Shown here in pieces: positions 12,105 to 24,753 of a stretch of DNA of 64,000 nucleotides; the first letter of the stretch is position 1; each line of letters begins with the position of its first letter. Both the position numbers and the translations under genes were made by a program. A model generated the notes under the pieces. That model saw only the letters and a program-made list of their open reading frames with translations, did not search any database and was not told the DNA's origin. The stretch is taken from assembly GCA_019787685.1 (NCBI GenBank), contig JAHNUO010000010.1, forward strand, positions 1,612,001 through 1,676,000. Direction: 5' to 3'. The DNA comes from Chiua virens (Eukaryota > Basidiomycota > Agaricomycetes > Boletales > Boletaceae).

Positions 12105-13850
12105 CACAAATACTTGCCGCGAAAACCCTGTGTATCGACTCAGATATATTTTAGCTTCAAGATCTTCAGAGGGCTTGCTAGGTTCGCTGTTGTCAATTAT
12201 CCTTCCCCTTCTATCGTGTGGCATTATGGCACTCATCAAGCATGTTATCCGCAATCTGGAATGTAACTATATTCAATTGGCGCTGGTCGCTATGACGTTA
12301 GACTCTGTATCATTATTGATACTAGTATAACAAGACTCCCACTGTTAGATTGTCTTGTATGTATGGTACGATTTGTATTAGTTCCGTTATGATCATACGT
12401 AGCACTGCAAATTATGTAGCCATTCACTCTCGTCACGTTGGCACACTGGCAGGAGACCTCCATGCGAAGCAAAAATTAATACCGGCTACCAGTGAGAGTC
12501 TAAGGTGACTTGCTACTAGTAGTAAGCAGTGCGGCGTTGGGTCGGCTTTGATCGGTTATTGATTGCACGGTGGTGTCCATCGATGTCCAGCATTCGTCCA
12601 TCCCCCTCCAATATCCTTCCCTGAGAGGCCGTGCAGTTTTTTCGCAGTCCAAGGACCCTCCAAACGTTCCTGATCTGTTCGCCAAAGGCCCGGGTATCCC
12701 TCTCTATTCCAAGCTGCATTCTCCAAATTGCCATTGGACATCCGCTGGCCACCGTCACTAGCCTTCTTTACTCCTGTGTGGACTTCTCGCGGCTGTGATG
12801 TGAGTTCATTCACGCCACCTGGCGGTGGCACTATTGCCGTGTGGCAGAATGGGATATAAAGCCTAGTTGCAATAAGAAGGGGACGGTCGGTTTGCCAGCG
12901 AATTCCACTCCAACCAGTCTTAGACTGATAGTTCTCCTCGTCAGAAGCGGAGCTCCCAAAAGTTGACGGCAAGAAACTTCTGACGCTGACTCGCACACGT
13001 GTTACAAACAAAGGTAAGTACAAGATATGAGGGTGCATCCCCCTCGTGCGGCTTCGAAGACGAGCTTATTGACGCCCTCTGGCTTCACAGGCGAAAGTCG
13101 CTCCGCGTTAATCGTGTTCCCCCTCATCCCGCGACGCTCTAATATCCACCTCTACCCCATATTCTTGACTCGGATGTCGTTCACGCGTTTCGAGCTTTGC
13201 CTGTCAGGCTTGCGCCTCCACGATGCCCGTGCTCGGCCTCAGTTGACAGTCTCGAGGCAAAACCACAAGCCTCATTGTCTCGGGCCAGGCATTCGGTGCG
13301 CGAGTCTCCGTGCGTATATGCCTGCGCTGGTGCACGTGGTTGTTCAGGTGGTGTGATCACCTGTTCCAACGACTGCACCGTCCCGTCAAAGAGGCCCACG
13401 GATTCAGCTTGAACGGATTGCCAGCGTCACCCGCAGTTTCAATCACCGAATTGAAGAACCTTTCCGCGCGGTGGCACCCAACGACGGTTGTTTGCGGAGA
13501 GTGAACGTATCGAGGCGTGGATCTCACATCTCTTCTGTTCCTTTCTGTTCCTTTCTTCCTTTCTTCCTTCCGTCCAACGATCCTCTCTTTTTGCATGTTT
13601 TTAATTCCCAAGTTTGTCCCCCTGTTTGTGTATGTACCATCACCTCCAAGGCTCCAACTTCATGATACGTTATGCAGAGGGGGCACTTCCCATCTCATTC
13701 CGTGTTTTTATGCCTTCTTTGCCTACGTATCATGACCCATCGACGTTTCATCCGTGTTCTTGGAAACATTACAATACAGTGTACTATATGAATCAGAATC
13801 CAATAAGAAAGCATAACCTTGTACGAGAGAGAGTTATATACGAAACCATG
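12105..13850. other. intergenic region with a promoter-like segment, no supported gene
   Basis: A TATA-like GGATATAAAG lies at 12851-12860, and a strong donor-like AAAGGTAAGTA lies at about 13012. This suggests a transcript start near 12.9 kb on the + strand, but the following frames do not splice into a convincing protein. Long pyrimidine runs occur at 13530-13600. It may be a non-coding transcript or a decayed gene between zinc-finger genes 3 and 4. Confidence 0.3.
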
Positions 13851-13853
13851 TCT

Positions 13854-15211
13854 TTACGGTTTTAGAATCTTGGTTAATGTAACGATATTGTCCCTGTTTA
13901 CCCTGGCTTTGTAGGCCACCGCGCTCGGGTGACTGATAGCGTGAGCGAATCCGCAACGAGGCTCACGACGTGCGTGGTACCCCACGCTATCGTGACGCGT
14001 GTAGGCCCCCTTGCAGATAGAACACAGCCATTTCAATCCAAGATGGGTGTGGAAATGTCTGACGAGGCCGCTCCTTTGCGGAGTGGACGAGCAGCCAGAC
14101 CACTCGCATCGTGCAGAGTCGGATGACGATGGTCCCTTGAGCACCACATCGTGAACGCGCGAAGAGGTGGTCCTTGATAGCATCCTTGTCAGACGTGATC
14201 CAAATTCCCGCAGTTTCCCCAAGCCACACTGGAAGAAGGGTATGTCTTCCGAATACCAGCGTAAAGCTAGGGGGGAATTCGACAGCCGCTAAAGGGACCA
14301 GTAAACGTGAAAGGCTGAGTTTGCTCAAAGGACGGAGTCGTCGTGATCGACTGAGGCTGAGTTGGATTCGGGCACTGTCAGAAGAAGGCGAAACAGGGAG
14401 GCTGTGACTGCCCACGCGGGAGAAGGGGGAACTTGGGGACGAGAATGAAATTGGTCCCGAGTCAGAGCTTCCGGAAGGTGTGAGGGTGTGATCTGATGGG
14501 GATAAATCTTTGAAGGCGGTGGTAGGCCGGCCAGGGGATCGCTGTCGAGTCGGACCCGAGTGGAGAAAAGGGTCCATATAGTTCGACGGGCCTGCGCCAG
14601 GGAACGTCGGAACAATTGGCATGGGGATAAAAGATGACGCTGCGGGACTAGAGTATTCTACCACATAATCATCGCGGTGGGCGCAGTCAAGCGATGCATC
14701 GTAATGACATCCATGAGCGTCCATCAGGCCGCTTCCACTGTACTGAATATTCCTGGATGGAATTGGCATAGCAACTGACGTTGGGTTCTGAGAGATCAAG
14801 GGATTGGCGCTGAAACTCGTGGCGGGACCGGAATGAGGGAAAGAGGTGGAGCTAGTGTTGAAGGGAATTTGAGCCGAAGCACGTAATGTCCGCGGGAGAA
14901 GGTATGGGGGTGAAACAAACGGCGGTGTAGGTGTGGACCTATAGGTCGGGGTGCTCGTGACCCATTCATTTTGAGGGGGGACACTGCTCCGAAGCCCCTG
15001 AGTGACGGGGCTCGTCGTGGGGGAATGTTCATAGTCAGGATGGAAATAAACGACCTGTCCCGGGATATGAGAATCGCTGTTATATTCGGAATCGGCACTG
15101 AGGAGGGGGTCAGATTCAATCGCAGTTGATACATTTCCTCACTGACGGTGAGAATGTGGTTCGGTCAAACTTGTCGTTCGTAGAGGTATAGCGAAGAAAC
15201 GGGTCCGACAT
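13854..15211 (-). pseudogene. C2H2-type zinc-finger protein, family member 4, probably broken
   Basis: On the minus strand a long Ser/Pro-rich frame (about 15070-14180) runs into a remnant of the first finger, LPVWLGETAGIWITSDKD. Both expected Cys positions are replaced there (by Pro and Ala). At about 14160-14180 the frame must shift by one base to reach the intact second part, RCEWSGCSSTPQRSGLVRHF, which continues into a third C-x2-C unit, CSICKGAYTRHDSVGYHARR. No pair of GT-AG sites repairs this shift. The likely N-terminus (ATG at 15211, MSDPFLRYTSTND) also fails to splice in frame to the body. Two breaks plus lost Cys residues suggest a pseudogene. Sequencing errors could explain the breaks but not the lost ligands. 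Confidence 0.5.
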
Positions 15212-15214
15212 GCT

Positions 15215-16970
15215 GAAGCGTTACAAAGTTGAGGGGCGAGTGAGCGAGTGGTTCACTATGGATTAAATATCGATCCTATACCCGAGGTGACTGCCTGCCA
15301 TAAGTCGCCAGGATATACACGATTGGTGGAACTATGCAGGGCCGGATCTAGGATCGTAACCATGATTGTGGAGGGTGTGAACAGAGACAAAACCGCAATT
15401 CGAGATCCCATTATCGAAGTGCCGACGAGATCACCACATACATAGATCAAATTTGCTCGTGGCAACCACGTTCGCCATGCTGTCCGCTCTTACATACGAC
15501 GGAGGGACTTACTAGAAAAAGTACGTCACCCTGATAACGGCAAGCTCTGCTTCCCGCCCACGTGGGTTTAGGGTGCTCTCGACCGCGGAAACTGTCAGGA
15601 AGATGAAACGGATTGAACCCCTCGAGGCTCGAACTCAGAAACATTGCAAAAAGTTTGAGTTGTTGCTTACGTTCAAAGGGATAGTATGTCGTCCACGCTC
15701 AGGGACGATCGACTGTGGGAACTACGAGTGAAATGAAGTCCTAGAGTGGCAGCAAGATAATCCATTTTACCGTCGCTGTCGCTGATAGGACATCACGATC
15801 GGAGACCCCACAGGATTGGAAACCTTGACATACACACCTGTCCACGTGTGAACCATGCAGTGGTAACTGACGAGATCGCCACTCCGAAATGGACCATCGC
15901 GACAGCAAGCCGATCAAGGCCCGTGTCATCATGGCTGACGACCTCTTTACCTCCAAACCCAAAGAAAAAAAATCTGTAACATTCGAATCAATAGAGGTCA
16001 ACAATTAAACAGATAACTCAAAACAATTGCGGCCCGCTGGTCCATTCTTGACTGAGAAGCCGCCAGCCGAGCTAGCCAGTATTTCCGGCGCGTCCGTGGG
16101 ATGGGCGGAGGAAGATAAGGTTGAGATGATTTACATAGCCCACGAAGGTGTTTCACGATTATATCAAAGACAGCTCACACGACTTTCCATGCGAAACTTT
16201 GCTTACATGTCCCAGTGCAGACGCGCGTACAACCAGCGTGAGACAGAGTGACCATCTATGCAACAGAAAACACAAACGTCAAATCGCCGAGGGCCAGTGG
16301 GTTGGATAAACAAGGAACGGATACGGAAGCTGATTGATCGCGCCAAACACCGTGATGCGGCATAGGTTTCACCGCCAGTCTATACCATGAGAGGCAAAGG
16401 AACTTCTAGAACTGTGTGCAAACAAATTTTTCGAAATAACCAATGTTGTCAATGTCATGGCGGGCCAAGATGAAATGTCAGCGGCATTACAGCACAGAAA
16501 AGTCCAGTTGGGAAGTGGAGGTAATGCAGCCATGAGGACATTACCTGAGAATCAGGTCATGAAGCGGGCCGATTGAAGGCAGGGGGAAGGTCACCAGACT
16601 ACGAAAAGGGTGACACTGTGGCACCAGTGTGTTGATAAAAAAGATTTGACCAGGCTTAAATTATAGATCAATGGTCATTTGATTCAACCTTGCTCGAAAG
16701 CGCTCAGGTCGTTGCCCTGGTGACTTGTGGTGACAATGATGGTGTTGTTGTTCGACACCCGAATAGTGGAAGGCAACTTGAACTGAGACGGTGGCGGCCG
16801 AATAATGCTTCCGAGGTGAGAAACCGAAAGACAACAGCAGCATGATCAGGTCACTGAGAGCATGAAAACGCACGTTTGTTTAGCTGCGTTGGTCGGCCCC
16901 GGAGCCCACAGTCGACATTGTACATGTGGGTCGTTTCAGGGCTGGTGCTCAGTGTTGCGCTCTTGTTCAC
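15215..16970. other. intergenic region, no supported gene
   Basis: No frame longer than about 90 codons, and no recognisable motif on either strand. The final 250 bases resemble the region upstream of the second phosphatase gene (near 21.4-21.6 kb) and probably hold the promoter of the first. Confidence 0.45.
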
Positions 16971-16980
16971 ACGTCGCAAC

Positions 16981-17001
16981 GCGCGAGGATAAGTAGGCGA
17001 T
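16981..17001 (+). promoter_or_regulatory. core promoter of phosphatase gene A (TATA-like)
   Basis: AGGATAAGTAGGCGATCAA lies about 50 bp before the ATG at 17047. The paralogue has AGGATAAATAGGCGATTAA about 35 bp before its ATG. This conservation in otherwise diverged upstream DNA marks it as the likely core promoter. Confidence 0.45.
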
Positions 17002-17046
17002 CAACATGCCACCTGCTAGCAGGCCGAGTCGGTGAAATCTTCCACA

Positions 17047-20000
17047 ATGCTCCTTTCTCTCCTTCCGTTCGTTGCGCTCGCCGCCGCCTGCGTTGACAAC
17101 GACCTCCATGCGCGCGACGGTCACGCCCATGTCCACAAGCGCGAGTATCCTCAAGTTCCCCTCACACCGCCATACCGTCCTCTCGTCTGGGGCGACTTCA
17201 ATGTGATTCACACCACGGACACCCACGGATGGCTCCTCGGCCATCAGAAGTCCAGCTGGCCAGAGCCTAACTACAGGTGAGCTCTCTTCTTGCATACAGC
17301 GGGGCGGCCATGGCAAAACTGGTGACTTGCGTAGTGGTGACCTGGGGGACTTCGCAAGCTTCGTCACGCACATGAAACAGATCGCTATTGTCAGTTGCCT
17401 TCCGTTCATCATTCCTAGAATTCTATCTTAACAAGTGTGATAGGAAAAGGATGTCGACCTCCTGCTCGTCGATTCTGGAGATCTGCATGACGGTAAGTCA
17501 GCTATGATCTTATCGTTGGCTTGAACGCTTACCCTTCCGTGTCGTAGGAACTGGCCTTTCGGATGGTTTTCCTCCCGGTGGCGTGGATGCTCACGATGTT
17601 CGCCAATTTTTGAGACTTCCTGGGAGTTTATTCTGATCTTGATAAACAGTCGAACAAGTTCCTCGAACAACTACCGTATGATGTGATGTCAATTGGAAAG
17701 TGGGTTTGAATGGCTCCGTTACGGTGGCGTTTGCTCGGTGCTTACCAGTACTTCCTAACAGTCACGAACTATACGTCTACGCCGACACGTACGACATGTA
17801 TGTCGGCCAAAATGAATATCCTACCGATCACACTAACCTTTGTTCTCTTTTTGTCTCCCTCGTGTCGCCTATGTGTCGACCTTTATTTCATCTTTGGCAT
17901 TTTACGACATTCATTGACATGGTCTCTGCTGCGTTGCCACGTATCATGTGGCACATCACATCTACCCTGACGATCCGGTATTCATACCAACCCGAACCGC
18001 TCAATCCGCTCAATCCGAACTTGTGGTCGAACTCCTTGGCATTCCAATGACTGCGGATAAACCCTTGGCTCACCTTCTCTTGAACCTCACCTATATCATA
18101 TCATATATCGACGATTAATTCAATCGTCCCATTCAATGTTTTGAATTTGACAGGTACACCAATTTCGTTCCCCATTTGAACGGGCGTTACTTGTCTTCCA
18201 ATGTCAACATCACGGTGTTCAACTCGGAGGGCGAGGCCGTGAGTGTGCCAGTCGGAAGTGAGTAAGCTGTTGAACTGTCCATCGCATATTTCCAACTGAT
18301 CTTTCTGTCCAACCTTGATGGTAGACCGCTATACCAAGTTCACAACGATGAAGTGAGTAAAGTTGCCATACCTCGTCCTGCACACTGTCATGCTGCGACT
18401 ATATTTTGTCGCCACGACTTCATTATTCTTCATGACTAACGCATAATGCAGAGGTCGCACTGTGACATCCCTTGGAGTGCTCTATGACTTCTCAGGTAAT
18501 TCTGAAAACACCACTGTTCAATACGTGGCCGACATGGTGAAGGAGCGATGGGTGAGTGTACCATCTTACCTGCAATGACGCCTCTGACGTTTCGATCGTG
18601 CAAGTTTGCGGAAGCTATCGCAGAAGAACCAGACGTATTCGTTCTGGTTGGGTGCGTTCTGTAATGCTCGCCACGACCGTCGCTGACGTACAACTAGCCA
18701 TATGCCAGTATCATATGACAACTGTAGGTTACGCTATGGTCAGTCTTAGAACATGCATTGATAAATTCGTGATTTTAGGGCCAGTTGTCTTTGATGCTAT
18801 TCGGGCTGTGCATCCGCACACACCCATTTTGATCTTCGGTGGTATGCAATGCTCTTCCAGCTCACGTCTCAATGTTTGACTTTGGGTGCACGTGCAGGAC
18901 ACACTCACATTCGCGACTGTCAACAATACGATGGAAGGTCGATGGCCCTAGAGAGCGGTCGTTACATGGAGACGATAGGTACGTCAGTTTTTCCGTGAAC
19001 GAGGGTAACTCGAACTCATCATTTCTGCAGGATGGATGAGTACGTGCCGTGTGCGACACGGTGATGAACACCACTGAGTTTGAATAGGTGCAAACCTCAG
19101 TGAATCTATCGAAAATACCAACAATATTTCGTTTACCCGGAGATACCTCGACCAAAACAGGGTTGCATATGAGGTACGCTGCTGCTTCCGGTCGTGTTTT
19201 CGAACATAGCTTGACAAATGGTCATAGTACCACACAACGATGTCGAACACTACCTTTGATACATCCTACGGCCAAGGCATTACTGCGGGTTTACTGCAAC
19301 TTGCTATCAACTTTGATTTGTCTTATCTGTATGGCTACGCGCCGCAGACTTATACCATGGACCAGTACGTCTCAACGCAAAGCAGAAGTGTGATAGCAGT
19401 GACATGAGCGATGTTATTCACAGAAACCCATACCCATCAAGTGAGAATGTGATGACGTTGTTCATCGCCGAGGCTGCACCGGTTGCCCTCGCCATCAACA
19501 ACACGCGCGCTGGAATTCCCAACATCATCATCACCAACTCGGATGAACTGCGGTACAATGTCTTCGAGGGGCCGTTTACGAAGAATGACCAACTGACTGC
19601 TGCGCCGTTCACTGATTCGTTCTACTACATCCCCAACGTGACGGCCAGCGTCGCTAACCAGGTTCTGCCCGCGTTGAACGGGGGAAGTTCTTCGAAACGT
19701 TCGCTGGGGGAAGAAGAATTATGGCGCCGGGGACACGTTGAGAAACGCTACCGCGCTTGGTTGGAAGAAATGGATAGGCGTCAATTGAGCCCGACGACGA
19801 GCGACCTGACCCTCGGATATGTCACCACAGACGTAAGACATTCCGCCTCTTGTTCCTTTTTTGTGGCCGTTGTCGCTGAGCGCTGAGCTGTGTGATCTTT
19901 CCCACAGGGTTGCCCTGGCGCCGGCGACGACACCCTCCACAACCCACTGCCCTACTATTCGATTCCAGACTACATTAGCTCTAACCCACCCAATGTGACG

Positions 20001-20171
20001 GACGCTACGCCTATCGATCTGGTCTTTGTCAACTTTATCGAGAGCGATGTATTGAGCATCTTGAACAGAGTTCAGAACGCAACTAGCTATACATCTTCGG
20101 ACGTCTCGCTGTACACGCCTACCTTGGCCGATGCTGTTCTGGGTCTATACGCCCAAGCCCAGTGGAATTAG
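17047..20171 (+). CDS. secreted metallophosphatase / 5'-nucleotidase-like protein, copy A
   Basis: I traced 18 exons (first 17047-17276, last 19908-20171), which sum to 1824 nt (607 residues) with every junction in frame. The start gives a signal peptide, [18 protein letters not shown], so the protein is probably secreted or cell-wall bound. All calcineurin-like metal-binding motifs are present: [24 protein letters not shown] and GGHTHIRD. The C-terminal half matches the 5'-nucleotidase C-terminal domain ([19 protein letters not shown], then [18 protein letters not shown]). The expected role is hydrolysis of nucleotides or other phosphate esters outside the cell; the substrate is not readable from sequence. 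A Lys-Arg in HVHKREYPQ could be a Kex2 cleavage site. Unusual features are a 9-nt exon at 19031-19039 and a 356-nt intron at 17798-18153. A tandem paralogue follows at 21.6 kb. Confidence 0.85.
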
Positions 20172-21550
20172 AGGGTAGATGGCTGGGAATTTGAGATGTC
20201 GATCTTCGTCGAACCCGTAGTCCTCGGTGTACTTGACTCGTTGGTCGCTTGCTGAAATTGAAACCAACAATCGACCAAGACTAAGACAATATCCAAATGA
20301 GGTATTGTGATCCCACGAAACCTTCGGGGTTGTCCGGCATGCCGTCTGTCTATCGATGACTTGCTTTGAAGCCTTTTAGACAGGCTGGTCACGAGTTTGC
20401 TGTCCGGCACGGTGTTTAAGCTCGTCCCATGCAGTGGCGATGGCGATGGCAAACGTTTGCAACGCGATGACTTTGGCGCATGGGATACCAAGTTAGTACA
20501 CGCAAACATGAGTCGTCAACGACTCCACGCCCACGGACGGCTTGTGCCACCATCGACGATCGATTATTACCCTTGGTCTCTTGAAAGCTTGAACTACGAC
20601 TCCGAGTCGCCAAGTCGGCAGGTTTAACTTACGCCGGTCAGAGTAGTACGACAATTTCCTTGACCTAGAATTCTTCTGACGTCGTATGTCGGTGACCACT
20701 CGCAGGTGATCGCCTCGTTATAAGCAACGGCGATGACTTCGATTTCAAAATCGGGCCCATCACCACTGGCTACGTCGAAGAGAGGGAGCGCGATGTGTAG
20801 CATCGTGAGTACTTGGCCAATCATCTCATGATATTTTTTGGCGAGAGATCACGACGACACGATATCACACGTAGAATCTCCTTGGATGCAAACTTCCGAC
20901 CGAATATATTGCTCTTAGGCAAACGCAGGTGTGATAGTTCTTAGAATGGTTTATTCCTCAGTGCGAAAACTCAAGATCCCTTCGACGGGGCCTTCGTTTT
21001 CTGCTATTCCTGGGGTGCAGTTATCGCAGGTATGATGGCTCCACATACGGAGGTTTGCATAAATGGCTATGTGTTCATAAACAGGGTGCATTCTGTGCAT
21101 GTTGATGATCATTTTGCAATCAGATGGCCCATTGACATCTTGGCAATTCGACATCTCTTGCGAATCAAGTGAGCATATGGTACAAGGAAGAGAAGATACA
21201 GCACGAAGTGCACTCTTACGAGGCATCACTCACAGCCGGACATGCCATACGGTAGCATGCAGAAGCAACATCTCCATTTCATTGTTGTCCAGCCCGGCAC
21301 ACATGGTCCTGCCAGTGACTCCTGAGCTCAGAGTTACTTACGGACAACGACAACAGCGACCGAACAATATGGCCTAATGCGCGAGCTGTGAAGTCGAAAG
21401 CGAACAATGACCATGGTTGTCAACGCATGTGCGGTCTACTCTTAGCCCGGGTTTAGCGTGCTTCGAATTCCAACGTTGGCGCTGAACACGTGGTCGCCAG
21501 CGAGCCCGCGTTGCACATCAAGTTCATGTTCACATGTCCTTGCAACAATG
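20172..21550. other. intergenic region between tandem phosphatase genes
   Basis: Only short frames on both strands, none with a domain. It presumably contains the terminator of copy A and the promoter of copy B. A block near 21450-21570 is similar to the region before copy A. Confidence 0.45.
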
Positions 21551-21571
21551 CAAGGATAAATAGGCGATTAA
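21551..21571 (+). promoter_or_regulatory. core promoter of phosphatase gene B (TATA-like)
   Basis: AGGATAAATAGGCGATTAA begins at about 21553, roughly 50 bp before the ATG at 21605. It is nearly identical to the element before copy A. Confidence 0.45.
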
Positions 21572-21604
21572 TACGTCCCTCGTGCCTTGGTGAGGGCCTG
21601 CATC

Positions 21605-24600
21605 ATGCTATTCCTTCTCCTTTCTTTCGTTGCGCTGGTTATTGCCTGCGGTGATGATGTCCACCATCCACGCGACGGTGATGCCCATGTTCACCGTCAC
21701 CAAAATCGCGGGTATCCTCAATTACCGCTTACACCGCCATCCCGTCCCCTTGTCTGGGGTGACTTCAACGTGATCCACACCACGGACACACACGGATGGC
21801 TCCTCGGCCATCAGAAATCCAGCTGGCCAGAGCCCAACTACAGGTGAGGTCCCTTGTTAAATGCAGCATGTGATGATTCTCGAAGCTGATGGCTTGCGCA
21901 GCGGTGATCTCGGCGACTTTGCGAGCTTCGTAGCGCATATGAAAGAGATCGCTATTGTTGGTTTCTTTCATATGATTGCTCCGCTTTCATGCTCACAACA
22001 CGGGTAGGAAAAGGATGTTGACCTTTTGCTAGTCGATTCCGGAGACCTGCATGACGGTAAGTCATCCATAATGTTATCACTTGGCTTTAATGTTTACTCC
22101 ATTGTGTGTCACAGGAACAGGAATTTCGGATGGATTTGCTCCCGGTGGTGTCGATGCTCAAGAGGTCCGCCAGTCTCAAAGATATAGCCTGAGGTAGCCA
22201 TTCTGATCGTAACAAACAGTCGAACGAGTTCATTAGACGTCTTCCGTACGATATGATGTGCATTGGAAAGTAAGTGCAACATGACTCCCGTCCGGATCTC
22301 GGCGTTAGTTGACTGACCCTTGCTTCCCAACAGCCACGAACTATATGACTATGCCAACACGTATAACATGTATGTCCGCCAAATTTTACACCCTATGAGT
22401 TACACGCTCACCGCTTCTTCTCCGTTTCCTCCGATTCGCCAATGGGATGTTGGCCGGCAAATATCTCACCACGGACTTTTTACGACATGTCCTTGCGTTG
22501 CTATGATTGATTGTCGTCCATCACATCGACCCTGCTGATCACCGTGCTCGTTCTATCTCGACCCATTCAAATTCAACTTGTCGGCACTCCGATGACAACG
22601 GATAAACGTTAAACAATCACCTCTCCGGACTTCTCCGTATATCTCGGTGCCAATCTCATGCGGGATAAACTATGACGGTCGACTCGATGACCTCATTCAA
22701 CACGGCGAACCTGATAGGTACACCGATTTCGTTCCTAATATGAACGGTCGTTACTTGTCTTCCAATGTCAACATCACGGTTGTCGATTCCAACGGAGATA
22801 CCGTAAGCGTACCGGTCGGAAGTGAGTCGTCTCTTCCACTCAGGATGTTGTTCATTGTGTTTTCCTAACCAAATTTCTGCCCGACCCGCATTCCAGACCT
22901 CTATACCAAGTTCACAACCAGAAAGTACGCATAGTTCCCTTACCTCCTTCAAATCCTGTGTTGTCATGGTTACATGGCATTGCCCTTGCAACTCTTGTGC
23001 ACAACTGATATTTCGTTTACAGAGGTCGCAAAGTGACGTCCCTTGGGGTCCTGTACGACTTCGCAGGCAATGCTGCCAACACCACTGTTCAAACCGTGAG
23101 CAACATGGTGGGGGAAGAGTGGGTGAGTGAATCATTCTCTTCTCTATTCTTGATGATACCTAACTTCGGATCACATCAGTTCCAGGAAGCTATCGCCGAA
23201 GAGCCAGATGTATTCCTTCTGGTTGGGTAGGTTCTATATGTAGACTCCCGATCGCGATCGATTTCTAACATAGAATTAGCCACATGCCGGTCTCCTATAA
23301 CAATTGTAGGTCACGATCCGATTGATCTTTGGGGACCATCGACGATGGATATTTGATTTTAGGGCCTGTCGTTTTCAAGGCTGTCCGGGCTGTGCATCCT
23401 GACACGCCAATTTTGATTTTCGGAGGTACATGGAGCGTGGTTTGCGATGCTATCCTAATGTCTCATTGGGGCATCCTGTGCAGGACATAGTCACATTCGC
23501 GATTGTCAACAGTACGATGGAAGATCGATGGCCCTGGAGAGCGGGCGTTACATGGAGACTATTGGTGCGTCAGCTTTGCTGTAGTCGAGGGGAGCCCAAA
23601 TTAATTACTTCCACAGGATGGATGAGTGCGTGACGCATATGCCATGGTCCATATATAAATGTCACTGAACACCGAGGCTGAATATAGGCGCGGAGCTTGG
23701 TGCGGCTGCCGGAAATACCAATGACATCACTTTTTCCCGAAGATATCTCGATCAAAACAGGGTTACATACGAGGTACGCCCGAATCACATCGTACATTCG
23801 GACTTGGTTGGTCAACGTGACTTGTAGTACCACACTTCGATGTCGAACACAACGTTTGACACGAATGATGGGGTTGCGATCACCAGTGGATTGCAGCAGC
23901 TTGCGACCGAATTCAACCTGGGCCAGTTGTATGGCACTGCACCTCAAACATACACCATGAGCCAGTACGACACGTGTCTCTTCACAGCATTGAATCACTT
24001 ACATAGACGTGACTCATAGGAGCAAATACGGTTCCAGCGACAATTTACTCACACTCTACATCACTGAAGCTGCACCGGCGGCCCTCGCCGTCAACAACCC
24101 GCGTGCCGGGACGCCTAATTTGATCATTTGCAACTCGGAGGAAGTTCGATATAACCTCTTCCAGGGACCGTTTACCAAGAATGACCAGCTCACGGCCGTG
24201 CCGTTCACCGATTCGTTCTTGTACATCCCCGACATCACCGCCGGCGTGGCCAACCAAGTCTTGACCACGCTCAAAGTGAAGACAACCACCTCGCGTTCGG
24301 AAGTAGACCAGGACCTAAGGGGCCGCGGATATGCTGAGAGCCGTTATCGCGCTTGGTTGGAGGAAATGAACACACGTCAATTGAGCCCGGGAGCGAGAGA
24401 CGGAACGACGCCTGGATACGTCACCAAAGATGTGAGACCATCCATGTTGCTCAGCGGCGCTCCGTCTCATTTTCTTCGTCCATGTGTAGGGTTGTCCTGA
24501 CGCTGGAGACGACACGGTGCATACGCCGATGCAAGTTCACAGGATGCCCAAGTACATTGCCTCGAACCCGCCTAGCGTGGACGACAGTACCTCCATCGAC

Positions 24601-24753
24601 CTGGTCTTTGTCGAGTTTATCCAGAGCGAGGTGTTGAGCGCTTTGAACGGAGCGCAAAGTGAGACCACGTACACGTCCGCGGACGTCTCGGTGTACTCGT
24701 CCACCTTGGCGAACGAGGTGCTGGGTGTCTACGCGCAGGCTCAGTGGAACTAG
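21605..24753 (+). CDS. secreted metallophosphatase / 5'-nucleotidase-like protein, copy B
   Basis: This is a tandem direct paralogue of the gene at 17.0-20.2 kb with the same intron positions. It starts with a hydrophobic signal sequence ([18 protein letters not shown]) and retains [15 protein letters not shown], a spliced GNHE (22259-22340), VGHMP and GGHSHIRD. The C-terminal domain ([37 protein letters not shown]) and the terminal [12 protein letters not shown] end (VYAQAQWN) match copy A closely. It has the same 9-nt exon (23617-23625) and the same long intron (22370-22717, 348 nt). It lacks the Lys-Arg pair seen near the N-terminus of copy A. No inactivating change was seen, so both copies look functional. 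Confidence 0.84.

Noticed and set aside
13027..13504. possible sixth zinc-finger remnant (CTWLFRWCDHLFQRLHR)
   Set aside because: Cys and His spacing does not match the finger pair, and the frame is short.
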